NCBI GenBank assembly: GCA_905221605.1
Contig: CAJNDS010002079.1
Coordinates: 99,501-163,500 of the forward strand
DNA: 64,000 nucleotides
From: Symbiodinium natans
Lineage: Eukaryota > Sar > Dinophyceae > Suessiales > Symbiodiniaceae
Direction of reading: 5' to 3'
Made by a program: the position numbers and the translations under genes. The notes below the pieces were generated by a model, which was not told the DNA's origin, did no database searches, and saw only the letters and a program-made list of their open reading frames with translations. Of this stretch, positions 35,640 through 46,308 are shown piece after piece; within the stretch, counting starts at the first letter, position 1; each line of letters starts with the position of its first letter.

Positions 35640-36425
35640 ACTTGCTATGAGAAAACTCAATTTTCAGAACCATTCTTATCCGCTACACCTATTCATTTAC
35701 AGTGCCATTGAGACCAAGTATCTCGGGGGAAAAGAGGCGAAGAAGGGTGATTTTTAGCTATTTTTTAATTACAAGGTTTGACTCGAGGGCTGTATATTAT
35801 TGAAGATATGATTTTTCTTACATATATCACCTAATTTTTTATCGTAGTCAGAGGTCCTCCAAAAATCCCCACATATAAGATGGGGGAATAATTTCAACTT
35901 GCATTCTCAGTACATTGACCCGTTTATTTTCTCAGGGCAAGCTGTAAGCATCTCTTGAAGCTACCAGCTATCCCTAGCCTCATGTCTCCTCAACTTTCAG
36001 CAAAGTCATTCTCCACTGTTAATCTTCGCTGCAAATTACAAATTGGCCAAGAATCCTAAATCTAGGCCACTTCTTGCAGCAGCAAATACACCATCACAGG
36101 CTGCAGCAAACATCCACACACACCTGGCATCCCTTGACTCCCTTTTTTCCCAATCGCAGGTTTGCGAAGGAAGCCTTCGCAGCGGCTCTTGACAGTCTCC
36201 ATGTCTATTTAACACAGAAACTGATCTTTAACAAAACGGTGCTGTCTAATTAAGGTCCTTGAAGGCTCAAGACTTCAAGACCTGCTTGTGAAAGGGTTTC
36301 TTTCACCTACCATTTCTTTCGTACCAGCCCTCCATTTTGAACACCACCTGTGTGACGGTCTCTTCGAGTTGCTGGATTTTGTCCCAGTTCTTGGTATCTA
36401 TTGCTGCAGCAAAATCTTCAATTGG
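35640..36425. other. AT-richer intergenic stretch
   Basis: No gene. Base composition shifts to A+T, unlike the GC-rich flanks. Confidence 0.45.
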
Positions 36426-36428
36426 GCT

Positions 36429-36704
36429 CTAGTAATCAAACAATGCCAAACGAAGCCAAGAAACTGCACGACGCTTGCTCAGGTAATCTCTTCTTCGCTT
36501 CAACTTCTCCAAGTTGTAGACGCCGCGATCTACCATTATCCCTATTTCTCTGCGACCTTGTACTCGAGGAGTTCCCTGCTTCACTTGCACTCTCGCTGTC
36601 TCCTTCTCTGTCTGCTTCATCTCGACTCCATCCTCAAAGTATTGCGCGTTGTGTCTCTGCATAGCATGACACCTCTGTGCCACTTCGGTGCTTGACATCT
36701 TTTC
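36429..36704 (-). CDS. exon candidate (basic helical segment)
   Basis: Starts after TTTGTCTAG (acceptor-like, ending at about 36705) and reads EKMSSTEVAQRCHAMQRHNA, then Arg/Lys-rich helix (VYNLEKLKRRRDYLSKRR). It abuts the open stretch above it, whose stop TAG is the acceptor itself, so the two frames may be alternative or successive exons. Confidence 0.35.
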   Translation of the reverse strand, partial: EKMSSTEVAQRCHAMQRHNAQYFEDGVEMKQTEKETARVQVKQGTPRVQGRREIGIMVDRGVYNLEKLKRRRDYLSKRRAVSWLRLALFDY

Positions 36705-37037
36705 CTAGACAAAGCCAAAGTCAGCAGGGGCAATGTTTCTTGAGCCTTCTTCCTTTCGATTTCGTCTGGCAACAGACAAGGCTATAGGCACGGCAAATGA
36801 CCTACAAGCTTTGACTCTCAAAGACTGCATTATTCCAGTCTTCTTTAACTTGTGAAGTTGTGGCGCAAGGCACACTTGCAGATCCGGTCTTTTTGCACCC
36901 CCTCGCTTCCGGTTGCCTGCATCCCGATGAGCAAAGCCCTTGCTGATTATTTCCTGCAAGACAAATGGTGTCTGGCAGGTCTCGCTTACCATGTGCATGA
37001 TTGCTGCTTCCCAGAACCTTTTCCAAAACCACAGCAC
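36705..37037 (-). CDS. exon candidate
   Basis: Open stretch reading FWKRFWEAAIMHMVSETCQT ... RRNRKEEGSRNIAPADFGFV. The composition is protein-like. A TATAG acceptor is possible near 37048. It would follow the two-exon gene at 37.2-38.2 kb on the same strand. Family not recognised. Confidence 0.35.
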   Translation of the reverse strand: MLWFWKRFWEAAIMHMVSETCQTPFVLQEIISKGFAHRDAGNRKRGGAKRPDLQVCLAPQLHKLKKTGIMQSLRVKACRSFAVPIALSVARRNRKEEGSRNIAPADFGFV

Positions 37038-37201
37038 AAAACTTCTATAATAGAACTCGCACGGCAGAAGTATTCAACGGTAATTGGTTAGTCACACCAC
37101 AGGAATGGGTCACTGCGATGCAGCAATGCATGCTTCATATCCCTTTTCGGCCAGAAAACTCCCTTGTTCTTTTCACATCGAACTAGGGAAGCTACTGCCA
37201 C

Positions 37202-38235
37202 TCAGCTGGTCTCGTCCTTCAGGAGTTCTTCAATGTGGTTTGCTATCTTCCTCAGTTTCTGCTTTGCCTTCCCGAACTCCTTCTCCCAGGCCCTCTTTGA
37301 CATCTTTGTTTCAGGATGGGGCAAGATTCTGTCCAGCATCTCCGAGGCCAGCAAGTTCTCATACTCGCTTCGTAGCTTCTCCCAGACCAACGACCTCTTC
37401 ATCCTTGTTTTTTCGTCTTGAACAAATGTCGATTCTGGGCTGCAAGACGTCGTGGCTCCGGTGTCTCCTGGATCATCCTTGTTCTTGTCGAAGTCCATAA
37501 TCTCTGCAGGCATCTTTATGCCCGATGAAAAAGCACTTTTCAGCACTACTGGAGCCAAACTGCAAACAAAGACATGTCAGGATGCAGGTGCCCGTGTAAG
37601 CTTCATGACCGTGCTTTTGCAACTCTTGGCAGCGACAGGACAAGTTTATTCTTTTTTCTCCTCTGTGGTTTGCTGCGACATCCCAAATAAAATATATTTT
37701 CCACCAACTCCAGCAGCCTTGCTTGAGTTGGTAATCGCTCAGGACTCAGGAAACGCACTCACATGATTGTGGTCGCTGCAGCCTTTTTTGCATCTCGTTT
37801 CTTTTCCTTCTTCTTCATCTTCTTTGTCTTTTTATTTTGTTTCGTCTTCTGATCATCTCTCGGTGGCCTGGGCGAAGTAGAAGGACTCGAATCGTCTTCT
37901 TCTTTGACGATCTCAGGGGAGCAGGAAGGTCCATCTTCCTCGCTCTTATCTTGCTGCTTGTGTTGGTTTCCCCAGACAATCAGCTGCATGTTGTTGTCCA
38001 CTACCGCTGCAGGCTGAGGGCAAGGATCCTCGCCCTCGGATCCGCTGGACTGCACGTTCAGCACTGTGTTCTCCCTAGTCCGGCTTTCTGACAGGTCTGC
38101 TTCTTTGCTTATTTTCGGTCTTTCCGTGCTACCACTGCCTGCTCTCCCCCAGTAGGCTTCCAGGGTGCTGTTCAAGTTCACCTGCACAGGCATTGCTAAG
38201 AAGAACGCCAGTCCGACAAGAAGAAGAAATAACAT
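37202..38235 (-). CDS. two-exon gene: membrane-anchored Lys-rich protein
   Basis: Exon 1 runs from the ATG at 38235 to 37763. The intron is 37762-37560 (203 bases, GTGAGT ... TTTGCAG). Exon 2 runs from 37559 to a TGA at 37202. Joining gives a continuous 276-residue protein. Residues 1-18 are a hydrophobic signal anchor (MLFLLLVGLAFFLAMPVQ). The middle is Ser/Glu/Asp-rich. A lysine block (KKTKKMKKKEKKRDAKK) precedes the intron. The C-terminal 80 residues are charged and helical (WEKLRSEYENLLASEMLDRI; AKQKLRKIANHIEELLK), a likely coiled coil. The sequence shows splice sites and phase directly; membrane insertion is inferred. No known family is recognised. This is the best-defined ordinary host gene in the window. 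Confidence 0.65.
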
Positions 38236-38415
38236 ACTTTTTTACAATACATCGTACTCGTTTATCTACAACGAATCTTCCTCTATTTTGTGCCTCGGCA
38301 GCAGAGGACGATCTTTGTCGTGTAGCTGCTTCTGCAGCCAAACCCAATGAACTTCGAGTCCAGGTGTCGCTTCATGTAGTCGCCACTCTCACCGTCGAAG
38401 ATGGTCGAAGGCTCT

Positions 38416-38598
38416 CTACTTTAGGTTCTTTTCTTGGGCAATGACAAGTTCACGGAATGACACAATCCTTTCACTTGCACCCTTCACACAATGCTCCATG
38501 CCTCTTGCTATGATTGTTGGCATGCTCATGTCATCTCTTTTTCTTTCCGACCCTATATTCTGCAGCCTCGCTGTTTCCGAGTGTGCTGCTCTGAACAA
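38416..38598 (-). CDS. exon candidate upstream of the Lys-rich gene
   Basis: Encodes about 60 residues of good composition (SETARLQNIGSERKRDDMSM ... ERIVSFRELVIAQEKNLK). It lies 180 bases upstream of the ATG at 38235 on the same strand and could be a 5' exon if that ATG is internal, or the end of another gene. Confidence 0.35.
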   Translation of the reverse strand: MFRAAHSETARLQNIGSERKRDDMSMPTIIARGMEHCVKGASERIVSFRELVIAQEKNLK

Positions 38599-38960
38599 AG
38601 CACAGTTGTGAAACTGGGGCCTGCTTCAGTGAAAAGATATCATACGAGTCCATTATATCTACACAACCACTATTACATGACTTATAAAAAAGGTAGCTCA
38701 CAACTATATCACGAATGACCCCAGAGCTGCTTGCGATTATCGGTCACTCTTTTTTTACTCTGCTCTAATGGCTTCTCTGTATTCTGGTTTAGACCGACAT
38801 TCAGCTCAGCTACTGCTTATAAATTCTTTTATCGCTTCATCTCAGCATCTCAGTCGTTGCCCTCATTCTCTCCAGAGATATTCTTCTCTCTTGAGAGACG
38901 AGATAGTCAGTGCTTGTGCAGGAGCTTCTTCAACTCTTGGTAGCCTTCACTGAACAGTGA

Positions 38961-39052
38961 GGGGAATGGTACACATCTCTTCGCGTGGCATGGAGCCACG
39001 CCCACATTTCAAACACAAGAAGTGGCGTAGAGCCACCAGCCTTCTTTCCCCT
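38961..39052. repeat. 92-bp dispersed repeat, copy 1
   Basis: The segment starting GGGGAATGGTACACATCTC is repeated at 39432-39523 (constant offset 471). Each copy holds two small inverted repeats, GTGGCATGGAGCCAC and GTGGCGTAGAGCCAC, which could fold as paired hairpins. Confidence 0.9.
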
Positions 39053-39073
39053 CTTTCCCGGGTGGGAGGGTGG

Positions 39074-39297
39074 GGAACAAAAATTTTCGCCAGCTTGCTG
39101 CGAGCAAGAACCTTGACCCATTCAACATGCAATTCACATGTAAAACTCATGCAAAAATTCTCATGAGAGTGCATGCACGGGTCAGACGAAAATTCCCAAC
39201 AGAACATCATGCAGAACATGGACACAAAAATTCCCATCAAAGAATTTTTGAGTTCATCTGGCATAAAACGCTGTCACACAAGTGTGAAGGCTTGCTT
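39074..39297. repeat. 224-bp direct repeat, left copy
   Basis: Matches 41539-41762 at a constant offset of 2,465 with two differences noted (CAATTC/CAGTTC and CTGGC/CTGAC). The pair brackets about 2.2 kb containing RNase H remnants, as terminal repeats of a small LTR or TRIM-like element would. No typical TG...CA ends or target-site duplication could be confirmed by eye. Confidence 0.85.
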
Positions 39298-39431
39298 ATG
39301 CCAAAGATGAAGTCCATGTTCGAATATATGTTGCCGAAACATATTAAAACAAATTATTGAAAACAGCGACCAAGATTCAACAGCAAGCGGACAGCTATCC
39401 CTTGTTTTTCTCTGCCTTCGCAACGCGAAAA

Positions 39432-39523
39432 GGGGAATGGTACACATCTCTTCGCGTGGCATGGAGCCACGCCCACATTTCAAACACAAGAAGTGGCGTA
39501 GAGCCACCAGCCTTCTTTCCCCT
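39432..39523. repeat. 92-bp dispersed repeat, copy 2
   Basis: Second copy of the two-hairpin segment described at 38961-39052, here inside the unit bracketed by the 224-bp direct repeats. Confidence 0.9.
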
Positions 39524-39525
39524 TT

Positions 39526-39795
39526 TCACTCCATCCTTTCGAGGATTGTGCCAGTGAGGAAACAATGCGGTGTCTCCTCGACAAAAGGTTTGAAACACGA
39601 CATGTCATGCCAACGGCCTCTTGACGGGGCGTCGGCTGGATTTGAGTGGCTTGGAACCCGATGGAACCAGGACATGCAAGGCCTCGCTTCATCTGCAACT
39701 TCAAAGGCCATAAGAAGTTGCCTCCAGGATGAGTCGGATGACGTCCCGGTCATGCATGCGCCCTGCACGCCTGAATGGTCGATAAAGTAGACGTT
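39526..39795 (-). pseudogene. retroelement RNase H remnant A
   Basis: The minus-strand translation has FIDHSGVQGACMTG followed, 35 residues later, by FHRVPSHSNPADAPSRG. This is the end of an RNase H-like domain (acidic residue then the conserved NPADxPSRG-type tail) common in reverse-transcriptase polyproteins. The RT itself is missing, so this is a truncated relic. Confidence 0.6.
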
Positions 39796-39974
39796 CGCTG
39801 CAAGTTCAAGCCACACTACCAAAGCTAACAAAAGCCTACAGGAAATCTTAAGTCTAAGCGAGCACTGTACCACGAGCTCTCCCACTTTTTGACTTTGCCG
39901 GAAATGCCGCTCAGAGTTCAAAGCAGAATGCAAAGCAGATGATGCGTACTAAGTCTGAAGCGTAGAGAACCAAC
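39792..39974. repeat. 183-bp direct repeat, copy 1
   Basis: Apparently identical to 40271-40453 (offset 479). A further partial copy of its last segment (ACTAAGTCTGAAGC) lies at about 40002. It overlaps the upstream edge of RNase H remnant A. Confidence 0.95.
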
Positions 39975-40270
39975 GCAAAGCAAGTGTAAAGAAGATACCG
40001 CACTAAGTCTGAAGCATAACTGCCAACAATACAAAGGGAGAATATCACTGCGCTTCTTGTGAAACTGAGTGAAACGATGTAAGTTCCTGGCTGTATGAAG
40101 GTCCGACCCGCCCCAACAAAGAAGGAACGTGCCTTCAAAGAGGGAGTGGTGGGTGGGTCAAAAGTAAAGCTAGCCAGCATTGCACTGATTCGGTGTGTGG
40201 CTTGAACCAAAAACGACAAAGTACGGTGATCTTTCTCAAACAGCAAACAGTTATGAGTAAACACATGAAC

Positions 40271-40453
40271 CGTTCGCTGCAAGTTCAAGCCACACTACCA
40301 AAGCTAACAAAAGCCTACAGGAAATCTTAAGTCTAAGCGAGCACTGTACCACGAGCTCTCCCACTTTTTGACTTTGCCGGAAATGCCGCTCAGAGTTCAA
40401 AGCAGAATGCAAAGCAGATGATGCGTACTAAGTCTGAAGCGTAGAGAACCAAC
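40271..40453. repeat. 183-bp direct repeat, copy 2
   Basis: Second copy of the 183-bp segment, ending just below RNase H remnant B. With copy 1 it marks an internal duplication in the element. Confidence 0.95.
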
Positions 40454-40552
40454 TTTCAAACTGGCAAAGTCAAAGCTCGCCGGGCCTACCTACCCCATTT
40501 CTAAGTGAGCGCAGACTATGCCAGGCTCTCACATCAGAGCTCAGGAAAGTGA

Positions 40553-41140
40553 TTATGGCGGCTGCCATTTGAGCTTGGCATCTGGAGGCCAAAGGCGCAC
40601 ATCGGAACGGAAGTGCCAGATGCGTGCAAGGCTGCAGTCCACACGAAAGTCCGGAAGGAACTTGGCAGGCAAGGGCTGGGACTCATCACTCCAGCGGGAG
40701 AGCAAATCTGCATCGTCATTCTTTTCGCCGGGTACGTGGAACACGTCGAGCTCAATGCCAGTCATGCATGCCAACATTGACAAGCGTTTCAGAAACACTG
40801 ACAAAGGAAAGGCCGAGCTGTAGAGCTTATCAAAACACGGCCGTTTAAGCTTCTGCAGAACCGGGGGAGTATCGACTGGCTCGCTTGATGGAGTGGGACT
40901 CGCAAAAGTCGGCAGCACTGTCGCCAAAGGCTTCAAGGGCTTGGGCGTGGGGTCATAGGCCAATAGACCCACATCCCAGGGCATTTTCCACAGCGACCGA
41001 CCCGAGGCCGTGCAGGACAGGACATGTAAAGCTTGCCGGGTGTCCTGGCTCAAGCTCTCGGGACCTGACAAGGCATGAGATGGGGCAGGAACAGGCTGAT
41101 CGTCACTCCCCATTTCACTAGCATCAGAAATCGGCATCAA
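40553..41140 (-). pseudogene. retroelement RNase H remnant B
   Basis: A 195-codon open stretch. The C-terminal third has MLACMTGIELDVFHVPGEKN and then DDADLLSRWSDE. H-V-P-G-x-x-N-x-x-A-D-x-L-S-R is the classic end of retroelement RNase H (catalytic Asp in NDDAD). Upstream, LDTRQALHVL and Pro-rich sequence probably belong to the connection from the RT, which is absent. Start codon and gene context are unclear; this is a decayed copy. Confidence 0.65.
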
Positions 41141-41481
41141 AGGCGCACAGGCAGGGCGTGCAAAAGGCCGCGCAAAAGGAAGCTCAAGTGTTGTACCAAG
41201 GCCTGTAGAAAGTGGCTGATAGCAGCAAGGCGGGTGGAGTCCTGTTCAAGCTGATCAGCGTTATCCTGCACACGGGACTGCAAGGCGAGGACCCGATGCT
41301 CAAGGCTGACCAAACGGTTTTGAACACTGCGCAGATGACGCCCGAGCAAGGCCACGTCACGGCTCAAGGATGCAAGGCGAACCTCAACAGGCACGGAATG
41401 GGCAGCTGCGGCAGGAGACTCAGGGGCCTCGAGGTCCATCTGCCGGCCCCGCGGGCCGACGTGCACGAGCCCTAGCGGCAA
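41137..41481 (-). CDS. coiled-coil ORF, possible retroelement part
   Basis: About 114 codons. The centre is a heptad-rich helix (SLEHRVLALQSRVQDNADQL, with SLSRDVALLGRHLRSVQNRL before it). Coiled coils of this kind occur in retroelement structural proteins, and it abuts RNase H remnant B on the same strand. Family not recognised. Confidence 0.4.
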   Translation of the reverse strand: MPLGLVHVGPRGRQMDLEAPESPAAAAHSVPVEVRLASLSRDVALLGRHLRSVQNRLVSLEHRVLALQSRVQDNADQLEQDSTRLAAISHFLQALVQHLSFLLRGLLHALPVRL

Positions 41482-41538
41482 ACTCGGGTTACAGGGGAAC
41501 TGAGACCTCTAGCACAGCACTAGTACGGCCCCGAACCC

Positions 41539-41762
41539 GGAACAAAAATTTTCGCCAGCTTGCTGCGAGCAAGAACCTTGACCCATTCAACATGCAGTTC
41601 ACATGTAAAACTCATGCAAAAATTCTCATGAGAGTGCATGCACGGGTCAGACGAAAATTCCCAACAGAACATCATGCAGAACATGGACACAAAAATTCCC
41701 ATCAAAGAATTTTTGAGTTCATCTGACATAAAACGCTGTCACACAAGTGTGAAGGCTTGCTT
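41539..41762. repeat. 224-bp direct repeat, right copy
   Basis: Partner of 39074-39297. Its right edge runs into the 3' end of the ORF at 41739-42431 (minus), which therefore ends in repeat-derived sequence (NKQAFTLV). Confidence 0.85.
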
Positions 41763-42735
41763 GTTGCTCAACACATCTCCACCCCTCCCCCTTGCTCCCC
41801 TCCGTAAAACAAAAAAAACGGGCGCCTTGTAGCTTCGCAGCTCGGCAAGGACCTTTTTAGCGTGCTCTGTCATGGCCTCGCCTCTGTGGGTGACGCTCCA
41901 ATTCCAGGCTTGTGTCAGGACCTCCTCAGCTGCAAGCTTTGCTCCCACGCTGGTCCACGATATACTCCGCTGCTCGGTGGCCTCGGCACTCTTCCATGTT
42001 ATTCGCCATCGGCCGTTTTTTGCATCCGTGAGCACGTGCAAGTACTCGGGCTTGCCTTTTTTGATGAAATTGTCCATGGCTTCGTTCACGTCGTCGTATT
42101 TTGTGTTTTCGTACGAGCTTCCAGGCTCGCAAGTCGGCATCTTTGAGCTGGGTTTGGTGCTTCCGCTGCTGCCGCCGGCCTCTCCCTCCTTCTTTTTGTT
42201 TCCGACTGCTCCCTCCTCTTTTTTGGTCTTTTTGGCCAAGCTTTTCTTTCTCTCTGCAGCTTTGGCCGGTGGCAGCTGCCTGATGGTCTCCTGAAAGTAG
42301 CTACTCAGGGCCTCTGCTGTTTTCTGTCTGTTTTGCTTGGCCTTTTCGCTCTTCTTCAAGATGCTCAAAATCTTATCTCTATCTTGCTGAATCACAGAGT
42401 CCTCCATGATTGTCTGGACTTGGTCAAGCATCTCATCATTGCACTCGCTCTCAAGAGCTCCCGAGTTTTCGAAGACTTGCCACTACCTCTTCAGCGCTTG
42501 TTCCGGGCTCGTGGTGTACGACCAAAGCAGCCTGTAGAGCGTTCAGCTCTGATACGTTCTTTGGCACACTCGGCATCCTCACGTCCCACTCAGCGCATAG
42601 CTTCTTCAGGATCTCTTCGGGGATTCCCGAGAAGCCGTGCTCTGTGTGGTGTTGCTCCAAATTCTTTGGTGCTATGCTGCTTGATATGGTGCAGCCAGCG
42701 CCTGTATGCTTTGGATCCATCATCCACACTCTGCT
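41739..42735 (-). pseudogene. Lys-rich ORF with one frameshift
   Basis: Two open stretches, 42729-42451 and 42431-41739, form one protein if a single extra G in the GGG near 42466 is ignored. The N-terminal part is helical (IPEEILKKLCAEWDVRMPSV). The middle is strongly basic (ERKKSLAKKTKKEEGAVGNK). The last part is a compact segment with GRWRITWKSAE and an SISWTSVGAKLAAEE helix. I believe similar proteins are multicopy in dinoflagellates but know no function. The end is replaced by the direct repeat. It may be the same family or gene as the ORF at 48.4-49.8 kb, split by the retroelement between them; that is inference. Confidence 0.45.
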
Positions 42736-43190
42736 GGGGGTTCAGACAACGCCCACTGCAAGACCTAACCCTAGTTGGGGGAGAGCGGGTAGTGCGAGCC
42801 CTCTAGATCCCAAAGACCCTACGGGAGGGGGACTAGGGGCAACAACGTCCTACCCTGCACGCGACGGCCTTTTTCACGGGTGCTGCTCTGGGCGAGTTTG
42901 GCAATCAGGCCGGGGGGCCCCTCAGGCGAGAGGCACCGGTCCTGATATGTGGCATACCCCCCCTTTGGAGGGTTTATGGCGGCTAGGCGCGGGCTACTCC
43001 TCTTTAAGAGGCAGTAGTGCGGCAGTGTGCTGGGCTACTCCACTTTGGGAGGCAGAAAGCTGTTAGCTATTGTGGAGAGTGCATAGAGTTTGGCGTTGAG
43101 TGAGCAGGGCATGGGCGGGCGGGCGAAAAAATGCTCACACGCTATGTATGGCCCCAACTCGGGTTAGGTCAGGGCCAGCTGAGCCAGGAG

Positions 43191-44165
43191 TCAGCTGGGC
43201 ATGGGCAGACATGGGTGGTCATGATTCGTGCGTGTCAAAACACCTGGGAAACAAAAACCCAGTGGAGGCGGCGAGGCATCTCCGTGCGAGGGGGCCTCGT
43301 ATGTGAACCAGAAGGTGGACCAGTCCACCTCTTTGGCACCTCTAAGTGGCTGACCCATGCCGTAGAAATAATACCACGTTCGGCCATCACATTGCGTCAT
43401 GGGCAGGTGATAGGCCTCGTGGGGCCCGGGTTGCGTGGGCTCTGTGGGCTTGGCTTTGACCGGCACGCCTTTAGGCTGTGCGAGAGGCTGTGGCTCTGGC
43501 GGGCCGGCTCAGCGGGCGCCGCTGCTTCATCGGTTTCCTCCAAATCCGGGTCAGGCAGGGTGCTGGGCCCTGCAAAGAAGGCAGCAACCGTGTCGGCGGC
43601 TTCCTCGGCAAGGTCAGCCCAAGCCTTCCTTTCTAAGGCTGTGGCGTCGGCAGGTATCTTGCTCGGGGCCCGTGGCAGGCGTTTCAGGCGATGTGCTCGA
43701 GCAGCTCGGCGGGCACGAGTGCTTGGTCTCGGCAGAAGTGCAATGTAGGCAGTGCGCGGCCGTCGGCAAAGGCTTTGCGGACGTGATTGGCTGTCCATAG
43801 GCAGGACGTGGCTTGGTCAATGAAGCTCCAGTCACGGCGCTGGGCGTCTGGGTTGCACCCTTGTGGGGCAGGTGGGCTCTGTGGCGCCGAGGCAAGCAGG
43901 GCTTCCCGTCGTGCCTGGGCGGCGGCTTTGCAGTCTTGAAGCTCTTGGGCTTGCTGAGGCGTCAGCAGGGCGGGGGCAGGGGAGTCCCTTGGGCAGGCTC
44001 CGCGGGGCATGTCGCCGAGGTCGTGGGCGGCTCGGCTGGCGTGGGCTGACCAGTGGGCGTGGTCTGTGCGGCAAGCCCTCCAAGGAGGCTTTGCTTGGCA
44101 CTGTCGTCCAACTGTGCCCAGAGGGCAGCAAACTGGGCAAGAGCGGTGTCCGGCGTACTTGCCAT
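43191..44165 (-). pseudogene. frameshifted third ORF of the dioxygenase-methyltransferase element
   Basis: Begins at an ATG (44165) in a strong context (GCCGCCATGG) with a helical start (STPDTALAQFAALWAQLDDS). A shift near 43980 leads to a stretch reading PQQAQELQDCKAAAQARREA and then HFCRDQALVPAELLEHIA. A second shift near 43690 leads to a Pro/Ala-rich acidic linker, and a third to HLPMTQCDGRTWYYFYGMGQ near 43400. I do not recognise the fold. Position directly after the methyltransferase ORF on the same strand suggests it is another element protein. No reverse transcriptase motif is seen. Confidence 0.4.
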
Positions 44166-44399
44166 GGCGGCTGAAAACACGGGACAGGGCACGAAAGAGG
44201 GCGGAGGGCTTGCAGAGGGCTTGAGAAGGAGCGCTGAGGGAAGGGAGCCAGTGCAGGTCACATAACCACATGAGGCATGCAGAGAGCGACCACAAACAGC
44301 AAACATGTGCAGTGCGCAGACATGAGGCGGGCCTTGAAAAGACGTTGGCGGGCTTGGGCTGTGGGGCGTACCTGCAAAGCACATGTGCGTGTCACTCCG

Positions 44400-46300
44400 G
44401 AAGGCAGAAAGGTGTGTGTGGGCACGCATACCCTCCGTCATCAAGCGAAAAACATCCATGTCGTCAAAACCGTGTTCCTGAAGCAAAGCCTGCCATGCCA
44501 GAAGATTCTTGTTGCGAACGACCTTTTGAACAGAGGCCGGCAGCCTCTGGTGCAAGCGACTTTCCTCTGGGGCAAGCTTTTTAATCAGCAATTTAAGTTT
44601 CAAGATGGCAAGTTTCCTGATCATGTCCACATGTTGCTTAGACTGACTGGCGCAGAAGTCGATTGCATCCAGGGTGCTCTGGTCCACTGGGTTGACCGTG
44701 TCGACAGGATGTGCCAATGTGATAGCCCTGTCGAAGAACTCCTGCGGGGATCGGAAACGCCCGACCCTGACGAAGTCCTCCTCCTCCTGTCAAGGTCTTG
44801 AACTGAGGCTGACCCGACTGGCCGCGGGGGACCCAGAGGACTTCTGCAAACTCGGGCAAGAGAGGCGGGTGGCGGCGACGCTGCTTCTGCGCGGCTGCAG
44901 AGGCGAGGTCACGCAAGCGCAGCTCGGACTGAAAGACGGAGGGACGGGACTCTTGCACGAACACTCGGACCCGGGCGGCCATGCGTTGTGCCAAAAGAGC
45001 AGGATACTCGGCCTCATCAGCCGTGTTGAAGCGCCAGTGGGAGAAATGAGGTCGCACTCCCAGGGGAGGTGATCATGGGAACCCGAGCAGAGAACGGCCA
45101 GGGGCTCAAAGAGACCGGCGGTCGCCAACAACTTCGTTCGTTTGGCGCGGCTTCCGCCATGCTCACAGGCAGCAAAGAGAACCTGGGACAAGCGATTAAA
45201 GGCGCGTTGCGTGGCAAGCGGCCATTCACGCACATGAATCATGAGCGCGGCCCAAGCCCAACTCCGGGCTGGGTTCTCCAAGCTGACAGGCACGTTGTTT
45301 TCCAGGCACCAGCGAAGGACCTGGGCCGAAAAGCGGTAAAGCTCGTTTGCCGCGGCAACCTTCAAGGCATCCACACTGTCGGGGCTTATGTCCGGGCGTC
45401 CTAGAGGGTGCTCTGCAGACCGGAGGGGCTTCGGGTCGGGGACCCCTGCGAGTCGCAGATGCAGAGGCACAGGGCGGTCACGGGCCCGGGAGGATGTGCC
45501 ACACGGAAAACCAAGATGTACGAAAGCCGGCGGTACAGTCTGCAGGAGGTGAAGGATCATTTGTTGACAGGCAGCATTGCACAAGTCCAACTGGCAAATG
45601 GGAACCAGAGCACCACGAACCTTATGATCCACGGAGACGACCTGGAAGCCTGCGGCGCGCAAGCATTGCGAGAGCCGGCCACGGCCGGCGAAAAGCTCAA
45701 GAGCCAGTGCAGGGTTAGGGCCAGGCGGGGCAGGCGGGGGTTCGGGCTTAGGGGAACTTAACTGAAAACCTGCATCACGCAGGCGAACAGCGTCCTGCTC
45801 GGACAGCAAGTGCAAGTCCCGAACGCTATAGGCCACGAGGACAGTGCGGGAACCCTTCCAAGGCTGGGTCCAGTGTTTCTGATTACGGGCATCAAAGCAC
45901 AGGGTATGCAAGTGCCAAGGTATGACGCGACCACGCATGACTTGGTCTCGAAGCACAGCACGTTCCGGGCCATCAGGGTCCTCGACGATGATGGCGCCCT
46001 CCTGAAAGTCTGAGAGAGCTATGAGGAAATTCAAACTGCCCTCCGCATTATGCACATCTTGATGCACGGGCGCTTCAAGGTCCTGAAAAATGGCGATGGA
46101 GCTAAAAGCATGCAGGGGTGCGAAATGCCGCACCAGCGTGGTGAAGACGCGGGCCGACTGAGGGTAGTCTCTGAAAGAAGCCGTGAGGCCCACGTCGTTG
46201 GAAAACACATAGGCCCCCACCACAAATGTCTTCCCCGGCCCGGTCTTAGCGGAGCGGCGGGACTTTAGGGCGGGAAGCCGGTCGAAACTTCACAAGCTTG
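44400..46300 (-). pseudogene. retroelement ORF: TET/JBP-like dioxygenase fused to C5-methyltransferase-like domain
   Basis: The main open part is 46223-44790, but the frame is already open above 46223 (no ATG; it reads GPGKTFVVGAYVF), so it probably continues the gag-like ORF. Residues are numbered from 46223. An H-x-D (HQD, 54-56) is followed by a Gly-rich strand pair. A distal His117 and Arg126 lie in HWTQPWKGSR. This HxD...H...R order and spacing is that of 2-oxoglutarate/Fe(II) dioxygenases of TET/JBP type, which oxidise 5-methylcytosine or thymine. After a Pro linker, LELFAGRGRLSQCLRAAGF (175-193) is motif I of C5-cytosine methyltransferases. GFPCG (238-242) carries the Pro-Cys of motif IV (Q replaced by G) and LENP (315-318) resembles the EN of motif VI. 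Frameshifts near 45060 and 44790 lead into further helical sequence ending about 44430, where an RT would be expected but none is seen. Confidence 0.65.
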
Positions 46301-46308
46301 CTGACGGC

